From assembly GCA_028565715.1 (NCBI GenBank), contig JAOXYC010217684.1, forward strand, positions 1 to 11,075: 11,075 nucleotides of DNA, written 5' to 3'. This DNA is from Phoronis pallida (Eukaryota; Phoronida; Phoronidae). Under the pieces are notes generated by a model. It was not told the DNA's origin and ran no database searches. It worked only from the letters and a program-made list of their open reading frames with translations. Within the stretch, counting starts at the first letter, position 1. The number at the start of each line of letters is the position of its first letter. Positions 6,063 through 11,075 of the stretch are shown here, piece after piece. The position numbers and the translations under genes are program-made.

Positions 6063-7681
6063 ACTTCATCATCAAAATCGCAATCAATATAATCATCATC
6101 ATCATCATAATTATCATCATCCATAACCATTGCCATCATCATCAGCGTGATCATCATAACCACTACCACCCTCATAACTTAACAAAAACCTACCCCCGGG
6201 ATTGTACTTGTTCCACCAAGTCAGGAACATTTTCTTGGATGCTTTTATCTTATGGACAGGGAAGAAATCTTCCATCTCCTGTTCTGTCACCAAACCATCT
6301 TTGCCTGCATCAAATTCTCTAAACATGTCGGCCAAACCTATAAACAGAAAAGATGTCGGACCCTTACCCAGAGAAGTGCAAAGATTCAATATCTTTTGTT
6401 TCAAAAATGAGGCCCGGAAGAAAGTTAGCAATTTATTCTTTGTAGGTTATACGTTCCATAAATATTAAGTCACACGTGATACATTTCATATTCATTTGGT
6501 AACCTTTGAACCCAACCACAAAATTAGGTGTCTTTGCAAACAGCACAAAGCAAAATTTTGGTATTTGTGCAACAAAAAATATCACAGATACCCACACACA
6601 AATAAGACGGAACATTTTGGTCAGTATAATGCAACTTTACCTTCCTTCTGTCTATCGGTCAGGTGAATGTCCTACAAAGAGAGGGAGTATTAAATGTAAT
6701 GAACTAGAGCCAAGTAGGAATAGTTCCATAAAAAAAGATAGCCATTGTTTAGTTAAATATTGATTAGTTTGGTTTGGTGCATGACGTCAAATGATGCTTC
6801 AAAATTGCCGTCTAGAGATGCAACCTTTCAGTCAATTTGTAATCATACCATTGGATTTGTAGTTGGCCGGTAGTATCATCTAGGATACACAGGTGCATTT
6901 TGGTAATATAAAGATAGTTGAAATCCGATAGTTTTGAAAAAAATTACATGAAAAAAGCGCTCTAAGGAGCGGAACTTGGCGAAAAGTCAGTAATATAAAA
7001 TAACCGCCAAAGCCGCCATTTTGAATTTGATTTCAACAAAAATCCAGTCAGCCACAGGTCTTGCCATTACACATGTTTTCTGTAAATTGTAAATGAATCG
7101 GACAAAAAAAGAATACATGTACCTTTTCACCCCAGTCTATGAGTTTAAAAATGTTATCCATGACATCGAATATCCTTTCGAATGCATCGAATGGTGAATA
7201 GCCTCCACCCCAAAATCCTGAAACAGCTGTTAAATTAATTCAAATTTTTCACACTTAATATACCCAGTTCTTATATAGCGCTTTCCTTTCTTGATTCAGA
7301 AACTCAAAGCGCCTTAAATACCCAATATCATTAACCAGGCTACGGATCTGTTCATTCAAATACCACATCAACGGGCTGGTACGGATGGTACAGATGTGTG
7401 TAAAAGTTTTACATTTTGTTATCAAGTTGGATCCCGCTATATGTGCACGTACATGTAGGATAGTTGTGTGATAAGAAAATTTAATGTGAAGATTTTGATC
7501 TATTTACCAGAAAGAACATTTTGTGAGATTAACTTGTGCACACATGTTCAAATATCTTACCTTTCTCCTGTTGGGCGTTTTCAAGCTAATCAGAAAAAGA
7601 TCGCTTCCTCTTGCTTGACACCCCATGGTCAGAATAGACAAGGGCGAAGACCATCAACCATACAATTGACACTTTCTTCAT
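5011..7681 (-). CDS. Secreted EF-hand Ca2+-binding protein, 6 exons, TAG at codon 32
   Basis: Six exons (7561-7681, 7123-7217, 6641-6671, 6194-6337, 5716-5949, 5011-5042) join at GT-AG sites with matching phases (1,0,1,1,1) into 219 codons including the stop. Residues 1-20 form a signal peptide, followed by a basic KRKR site (24-27). The EF loops are 92-103 (DAGKDGLVTEQE, G at position 3), a degenerate, lengthened one around 125-137, 160-171 (DENKNGKVDLQE) and 198-209 (DKDVDGNLNYDE). Position 12 of the last loop is Glu made across the exon 5/6 junction, strong support for the model. There is no KDEL-type tail, so secretion is likelier than ER retention. Secreted EF-hand proteins in molluscs and relatives include extracellular-matrix and shell-matrix proteins; a matrix role here is inference. 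Codon 32 is TAG (7588-7586), so the allele is broken, read through, spliced differently, or a sequence error. Confidence 0.8.
5445..5664. repeat. Degenerate minisatellite, unit about 35 bp, 6 copies
   Basis: GCTTTGTATATTATAAAAACAACTTCCCATTTT-like units recur, starting near 5445, 5476, 5508, 5548, 5583, 5619 and 5654 (the last partial), with unit lengths of about 31-40. Two middle copies share a variant (AATAACTTTCTATTTTTAGCT). The array lies in the last intron of the EF-hand gene. Confidence 0.8.
5716..5949 (-). CDS. EF-hand gene exon 5: EF hands 3 and most of 4
   Basis: Acceptor TTGTTTACAG, donor GATG|GTAGGT, phase 1 at both ends. It finishes degenerate EF 2 (EPLSMEDFF), then carries the canonical third EF hand (FYFNVYDENKNGKVDLQEY) and eleven of the twelve residues of the fourth loop. 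This exon gives the clearest family signature in the window. Confidence 0.9.
5988..6165. repeat. (ATC)n/(GAT)n microsatellite in EF-hand intron 4
   Basis: An uninterrupted TCA-phase run spans about 6005-6062 (around 19 units), flanked by interrupted ATC repeats on both sides. It fills much of the 244-bp intron between EF-hand exons 4 and 5. Poly-Asp, poly-Met or poly-Ile readings arise from it on the two strands and are not evidence of separate genes. Confidence 0.9.
6194..6337 (-). CDS. EF-hand gene exon 4: EF hand 1 and start of EF hand 2
   Basis: Acceptor CTGTTTATAG, donor GGGG|GTAGGT, phase 1 at both ends. It encodes LADMFREFD, the loop ending VTEQE, the exiting helix MEDFF, then KKMFLTWWNKYNPG, the entering helix and first part of a non-canonical loop. 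The first loop has Gly at the third coordinating position, which normally carries Asp, Asn or Ser, so its Ca2+ affinity may be reduced. Confidence 0.85.
6641..6671 (-). CDS. EF-hand gene exon 3: 31-nt microexon
   Basis: The acceptor CTCTCTTTGTAG precedes 31 bases encoding DIHLTDRQKE plus one base, then the donor GGAAG|GTAAAG. It converts the phase-0 end of exon 2 to the phase-1 start of exon 4, which direct joining could not do. It supplies the start of the entering helix of EF hand 1 (DRQKE-GLADMFREFD). Its size hides it from ORF-based methods. Confidence 0.75.
7123..7217 (-). CDS. EF-hand gene exon 2: FWGGG segment and amphipathic helix
   Basis: The acceptor TTTAACAGCTGTTTCAG precedes GA and 31 codons, and the donor is GAAAAG|GTACAT in phase 0. 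The segment starts FWGGGYSPFD and continues with a helix-like stretch rich in F, I, D and K (AFERIFDVMDNIFKLIDWGEK region, residues 52-72). Gly-Trp-rich text followed by a helix is consistent with an N-terminal extension ahead of the first EF hand. Confidence 0.75.
7278..7312. repeat. GCGCTTT...AAAGCGC inverted repeat, dispersed-repeat fragment
   Basis: GCGCTTT (7278-7284) and AAAGCGC (7306-7312) pair around a 21-nt loop inside TATATAGCGCTTTCC...CAAAGCGCC. I associate this type of motif with dispersed repeats in marine invertebrate genomes, from memory and without a family name. It lies in intron 1 of the EF-hand gene. A related-looking AGCGCTTTGCAT occurs near 201-212. Confidence 0.4.
7561..7681 (-). 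CDS. EF-hand gene exon 1: leader, KRKR site, in-frame TAG
   Basis: It has 40 codons plus one base, from the ATG to the donor AAAG|GTAAGA. The first 31 codons give a signal peptide ending near G20 or S23, then K-R-K-R-S-F-S-D. TAG follows, then the same frame continues as L-E-N-A-Q-Q-E-K and joins exon 2 through a split Gly codon. The bases before and including the TAG (TCTTTTTCTGATTAG) also resemble a splice acceptor, so transcripts from another first exon might enter at 7585 in the same frame. Confidence 0.7.
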
Positions 7682-7786
7682 TCCTCTGAATGTTAGACAG
7701 ATTTGTGTTCTAACTATTCTGCTTTGATATAAGATTATGAGTGTGTCAAATGAATTCGGCAGGTGCAAAAACTCAAAAACATTGAT

Positions 7787-7793
7787 CTTTTAT
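7787..7793 (-). promoter_or_regulatory. Possible TATA-like box of the EF-hand gene
   Basis: ATAAAAG on the minus strand lies about 105 bp upstream of the exon 1 ATG, which would place initiation near 7755-7765. A competing TTATATC lies nearer the ATG (about 7722-7728). AT richness makes chance matches common. Confidence 0.2.
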
Positions 7794-8014
7794 GACTTAT
7801 TATAACCGTAACTTACATGTTTTTTTTCTACCAGTTTACCCATAAGCTACCTCGATGAACATTTTCATGCGGGCCTCGTCGATGTTTGCAATGCCAGGTG
7901 AAAAATTACAAACACTACTGAATTATGAAATCGGAGACTTGAATGACATAAAGTATTGTCTCGTTTGAGACAAGAAAAGACCGGACAGTTAAAAACATTG
8001 AAATATTTACACTA

Positions 8015-8038
8015 AAACAGGTATTTAAACAGGTATTT
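8015..8038 (-). repeat. 12-bp tandem repeat at the LINE 3' end
   Basis: AAACAGGTATTT is repeated twice in tandem on the plus strand, about 100 bp beyond the LINE stop codon. CR1/L2-type elements often end in a short tandem repeat rather than poly(A), so this may mark the 3' end of the insertion. No target duplication was identified. Confidence 0.45.
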
Positions 8039-8137
8039 AAAACCTAATATGTACAAATTGGGATAATAGCAATAATAATGAAGGCAAACAAGTTAAAATA
8101 TGTGACATAAAAGACATGCGATGTTAAAATACTAATG

Positions 8138-8437
8138 CTAATGTAATCTAAACAAATAGGTTTTAATAATTTCTTGAAAATTTGGAGACTCTGAGATGAG
8201 CGGATGGCAGACGTTAGAGCATTCCAGAGGTCTTGTGCAGCAAGGCAGAACGAAACGTTGCCAACTTTCTTTTTCGGCTTCGATGAAACTAGAGCTTTTG
8301 TATCGATCGAAGACCTCAGCTGGCGTCTCGGAGTGCAGTGCAGCAACACTGGAGCCAAAGAATTCAGGCACTTGTAAACAAGAACTCAACTCTTATGTGC
8401 ACTGGCAGCCAATGAAGATCCTCCACAATACAGGTGT
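8138..8437 (-). pseudogene. C-terminal fragment of a CR1/L2-type LINE reverse transcriptase
   Basis: Across three minus-strand frames the translation follows the conserved C-terminus of CR1/L2-group ORF2. TPVL comes first, then DLHWLPV (the LHWLPV motif), then VYKCLNSLAPVLL, CTPRRQLRSS, then CLAAQDLWNALTSAIR (family pattern AP-LWNSLP--IR), SLQIFKKLLK, and finally TYLFRLH before a stop. At least three frameshifts break the frame: before DLHWLPV, before VYKCLN, and before TYLFRLH. Everything 5' of this is missing or too diverged, so it is a 5'-truncated dead copy, as is usual for target-primed insertion. The catalytic reverse-transcriptase motifs and endonuclease are absent. The clade is uncertain within the jockey group. 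Confidence 0.85.
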
Positions 8438-8493
8438 ATAGTAAGATTTAAGTGCTAAAACCATATTAAAGCAATGGTAACTAAGGGAAACAA

Positions 8494-8506
8494 GTTACCT
8501 AGCAAC
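8494..8506. promoter_or_regulatory. RFX X-box-like motif
   Basis: GTTACCTAGCAAC fits the X-box pattern GTNRCC-N(0-3)-RGYAAC with a 1-nt spacer. RFX factors bind such sites, notably upstream of ciliary genes. It overlaps one arm of a small inverted repeat, GGTAACT/AGTTACC (8476-8482 and 8493-8499). No gene start was recognised nearby, so this may be chance. Confidence 0.25.
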
Positions 8507-8524
8507 CGTTAAAAGTGTTGGACA

Positions 8525-9010
8525 TGATTTTAAGATCATTATTGCCAATTTTCATGCTTTTATCACTTTCTGAGCAATTCTACTGGCTAGTCACACTAAT
8601 CGCCATAATATGATTTCACAAGTGTGGCCATTCGTTTTTGGATTTCCGCCCGATATGCACTAATTTTTGTTAAAAACAATATTATCAATATTATTAAAAA
8701 AAAGTGTTTTAAGTTCGCATAAATTCAGAAAAAGATGGTAATTAGTGAAGTTAGTTGGCATAAGGCAAAACTAGAAAATCTGCAACTTTTAATCTTGCAC
8801 CCGACCCTCTTTGCCAACATCAGTTTCTATGACAAGATAATTATTTTTGATAAAATATGGTATGTTTGGAAAGGGGGTAAGTTAATCTTTCCAATGGTAT
8901 ATAATATAATACAATCAAATCAAAAATAACACATATATAGCCAATTGAAAAAAGTTTCCAAACTTTTGTTGACGAGTATGTTATACCATTTTATGTGGTT
9001 ATCATGGTCA
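8525..9010. other. Non-coding stretch, nothing recognised
   Basis: AT-rich sequence without a credible gene. The open stretch at 8735-8929 on the plus strand begins with ATG but has no domain, signal peptide or clear splice sites, and I regard it as chance. Confidence 0.45.
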
Positions 9011-9269
9011 AGTGTGGGGTAAGTTGTAACACGTTACAACCTGCCCCCACTATTCTGTTGCATCTTGTCCCAATTGAAATTCGTCAACATATTGGCTCAA
9101 CTGGAATCTTCCGGCGTTATACTCAGAAATAAGATGAGATGAAATTAAGACGCTGTTATCAGACACTTCTTGGTGGTATATCTGTCGCAGGCACGAACTA
9201 CATGATGTCACGTTATTACTCCAGAAAGTTCGTGTTACAACTTCCCCGCGTTACAACTAGTCCCACACT
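9011..9269. mobile_element. MITE-like element with 23-bp inverted ends
   Basis: The left end AGTGTGGG-GTA-AGTTGTAAC-ACG (9011-9033) matches the reverse complement of the right end, AGTGTGGG-ACT-AGTTGTAAC-GCG (9247-9269), differing only in the 3-nt spacer and one later base. Each end repeats the GTTGTAAC motif again just inside, so the left end alone also folds (9012-9030 with 9033-9050). An internal hairpin CACGAACT/AGTTCGTG lies at 9192-9199 and 9227-9234. There is no transposase frame and no clear target duplication, so the superfamily is unassigned. Confidence 0.6.
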
Positions 9270-9580
9270 CCCCTATTTACAGACACTGGGTAGACCTAGT
9301 GGCGTTTATGTCCTTCAATGTCAATAAGATCTAAGTGTGATTTCTTCCTCACAAGGCCGACTCGACTGTGAGGCTCTGCAGGATTTATGTACTTATGCAT
9401 AGGGTTTATAATATTGGCGATCCATACTTCTTCTCTCTAGATCTGGTCTAGTAGACAAAATGTATTAAATTCACGAACTTTGTATCAATTAATAAGTTTA
9501 TTTTCAATCTTCTCATAACGTCTAAAAAGTTATATTTCATGAAAAAAAGTAAAAAATACAATTGACATAGAACAATAAAA

Positions 9581-9616
9581 CAGCAACATTATGTGAAACA
9601 GCAACATTATGTGAAC
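9581..9616. repeat. 18-bp tandem duplication
   Basis: CAGCAACATTATGTGAAA is followed directly by a second copy that differs only in its last base. It lies just outside the Helitron-like terminus. Apart from it and a small CCTCACA/TGTGAGG hairpin at 9347-9373, the stretch 9270-9632 holds nothing I recognise. Confidence 0.85.
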
Positions 9617-9632
9617 TCCTTTATTATACATA

Positions 9633-9662
9633 CTAGCTCTGTAACCCATGCTTCGCAGGTGT
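9633..9662 (-). mobile_element. Helitron-like 3' terminus
   Basis: On the minus strand the text reads ACCTGCGAAGCATGGGT, an imperfect hairpin with a GAA loop (TGC/GCA stem), then 7 nt, then CTAG followed by T. Helitrons end in a GC-rich hairpin about 10 nt before CTRR and insert between A and T, and this end satisfies that. No Rep/helicase coding was found, so it would be a non-autonomous copy. The 5' TC end is uncertain; A|TC at 10786-10785 is one candidate, which would put the long inverted repeat inside the element. Confidence 0.45.
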
Positions 9663-9777
9663 GCGCATATTGGCGAAATAAATCTCTTTCGACCACGTAC
9701 GTCTAACTCACCGAGTAACTGTCCCATCGTCGTCATTGTTAGCATATGAAGTAAAAACATCCTTTAAATATCTGTAT

Positions 9778-9870
9778 CTACGGCCTCGAAAAAATATTCC
9801 CGGCTGGAGTCTGTCTCGACTCAAATAACCCACAGAATTTCGGCATGTACATGAAATAAGGTATCTGTAT
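9778..9870. mobile_element. Insertion in the left arm with a 9-bp direct duplication
   Basis: TATCTGTAT occurs at 9769-9777 and 9862-9870 on either side of 84 bp absent from the right arm. The right arm has a single related copy (TATCTTTAT) at the equivalent point, which acts as the empty site. A duplication of 8-9 bp is typical of hAT or Mutator-type insertion, but no terminal inverted repeats are evident. Confidence 0.6.
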
Positions 9871-9890
9871 TGCATATATTCGAAAGAACT

Positions 9891-10021
9891 ATTGGCGGAC
9901 ACAGACATGCGCAGATGTGTGTCCGGCCCTAATTCGCTTTTGATAACTATCACCTAGCACCATGCACAATTTCACAATTTCTTCACAAAGTGCACAATTC
10001 TAACATTAATCTACATAGCTA
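9891..10021. mobile_element. Second insertion in the left arm, with an internal hairpin
   Basis: About 131 bp between AACTAT and AGCTAT has no counterpart in the right arm, where the flanks are contiguous. Near its left end CGGACACA and TGTGTCCG pair around a central spacer (about 9896-9925), a compact GC-rich hairpin unlike the AT-rich surroundings. The imperfect flanking hexamers may be a decayed target duplication. Confidence 0.45.
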
Positions 10022-10786
10022 TATTTTCATCTTCAAAGCACTTCAGTATAAAACATCATGGCTCTAAATTAACCGCCAAATACGTTATACAATCTCACGT
10101 GACACACTGTTTACATTTCTATACAACACCACCTAGGAACAATGGAGAAAAGCAACAACCAAATCTTGAATGTTATAACAGAAAAGTTTCAAAATTCTAG
10201 ACACACCAGTTTCTAACTATCTGAGTTCTGGTAATTCTCGTATCATCATTTTTTTATCATATCAGGTCGTCAACAACAGGGTTCAATTCATGATCATTTT
10301 CTTCAGAAACATGATACGAGAAACTAGAACTCAGATAGTAGAAAATACGCATATTTGGTACACTGAACATGATCCATACAGGTTGAGAATTCTCGAAGCT
10401 TTGGTAATTAAGTTCGAATCGCCGAATTAAATTTCACAGTTAGAAGCTGGTGTGTCTAGAATTTTGAAACTTTTATTTTGGTCTGAATCTTTATATGTCG
10501 TACAATCAAGATTTGGTTGTTGTTTTTCTCCAATGCCCCTAGGTGTCATTGCATAGAGATGTAAACAGTGTGTCACGTGAGATTGTATTACGTATTTGGC
10601 GGTTAATTTAGGGCAATGATGTTTTATACTGGAGTGCTTTGAATATGGAAGATAATCCTTTCGAATATATGCAATAAAGATATTTAAAAGATGTTTTTAC
10701 TTAATAATTTAACAATGACGACGATAGGACAGTTACTCGGTGAGTTAGACGTGGTCGAGAGTTTTATTTTCGACAATATGAACGAT

Positions 10787-11075
10787 CATTACAACGTATC
10801 TGTCGTGCAGAAAACAGCTGCATTTTGAATCAAACACGATGTAAGCGCGGTGGCTTGAATAAATGGACTCTGGGTTGATTCTGACACATGTTTATTGATG
10901 TAAACAAGGTAAACTGAAAATGACAAAACAACAAATATACTATGATTTAAAAATATTTACAATTAATCCATATATATAAGAAACCTTATGCTTTTATCGA
11001 ACACAATAATACATTTCAAGGTAATATTGCGACTAAACTATATCCGGGCACCAATTCCTATCAAAGCAAATTCCG
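10787..11075. other. Non-coding end of the window, nothing recognised
   Basis: AT-rich sequence without an open frame of note, repeat structure or RNA gene that I can support. Confidence 0.5.

Larger units (their letters stand above)
9671..10786. repeat. Large degenerate inverted repeat (foldback), about 1.1 kb
   Basis: Sequence from about 9671 to 10247 is the reverse complement, with gaps, of about 10311 to 10786, around a loop of about 63 nt. Matching blocks include 9694-9766 with 10684-10757, 10065-10116 with 10559-10610 (52 columns, one mismatch), 10186-10218 with roughly 10438-10471, and 10218-10247 with 10311-10338. The left arm holds two extra segments, and the right arm an unmatched block of about 100 bp (10339-10437). 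No coding frame was recognised. It could be a foldback transposon, two head-to-head copies of one repeat, or the inside of a Helitron-like element. A transcript across it would form a long hairpin. Confidence 0.85.

Noticed and set aside
5812-6322. Poly-Met and poly-Ile frames over the ATC repeat
   Set aside because: They are readings of a trinucleotide microsatellite in other frames, not genes.
6504-6615. ATG-led frame with a hydrophobic start that could join exon 4 in phase 1, as an alternative first exon
   Set aside because: Its donor (GTTACC) is weak, the residues are generic AT-rich hydrophobics, and the 31-nt microexon just upstream gives a proper EF helix and links to exons 1 and 2.
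8196-8441. 81-codon plus-strand frame
   Set aside because: It is the antisense shadow of the LINE fragment, whose minus-strand translation carries recognisable family motifs.
9708-9953. 81-codon minus-strand frame in the foldback arm
   Set aside because: It crosses two insertion boundaries in the left arm and has no counterpart in the right arm, so it is a chance frame.

Overview
The window reads as AT-rich nuclear DNA from an animal, probably a marine invertebrate. It has spliced genes with GT-AG introns, AATAAA signals, long non-coding stretches and many degenerate mobile elements. There is no bacterial-style gene packing. A secreted EF-hand protein with a signal peptide, together with the mix of CR1/L2-like, mariner-like and Helitron-like debris, suggests a lophotrochozoan such as a mollusc, brachiopod or annelid. 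That placement is an inference.

Left third (1-2990): no convincing protein gene. It holds short hairpins and direct repeats, a tRNA-derived Pol III element on the minus strand (540-616), and a 409-bp mariner-type MITE flanked by TA (1687-2095).

Centre (2992-7793): two secreted-protein genes in tandem on the minus strand, found by joining exons by hand at splice sites and phases. The upstream gene has six coding exons (7681 down to 5011) and encodes a signal peptide, a basic KRKR site and an EF-hand Ca2+-binding domain: one near-canonical, one degenerate and two canonical EF hands. Every junction keeps frame, yet exon 1 has an in-frame TAG at codon 32. The downstream gene has two exons (4102 down to 2997). 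It encodes a 98-residue precursor of unknown family, with a leader that matches the EF-hand leader in length and in a K-x-KRS motif. The introns carry a (GAT)n tract, a minisatellite of about 35 bp, a dispersed-repeat fragment and a perfect 39-nt palindrome. A possible cysteine-bearing exon lies between the genes on the opposite strand.

Right third (7800-11075): repeat-dominated. It holds a frameshifted C-terminal piece of a CR1/L2-type reverse transcriptase, a possible RFX X-box, a small element with 23-bp inverted ends, a Helitron-like 3' end, and a degenerate inverted repeat of about 1.1 kb whose left arm carries two later insertions. Nothing coding was recognised after 8437.

The two secreted genes are the main biological content. 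Their adjacency, orientation and matching leaders suggest a local duplication or leader-exon shuffle. The exon models rest on splice consensus, phase and protein logic only, not on transcripts.
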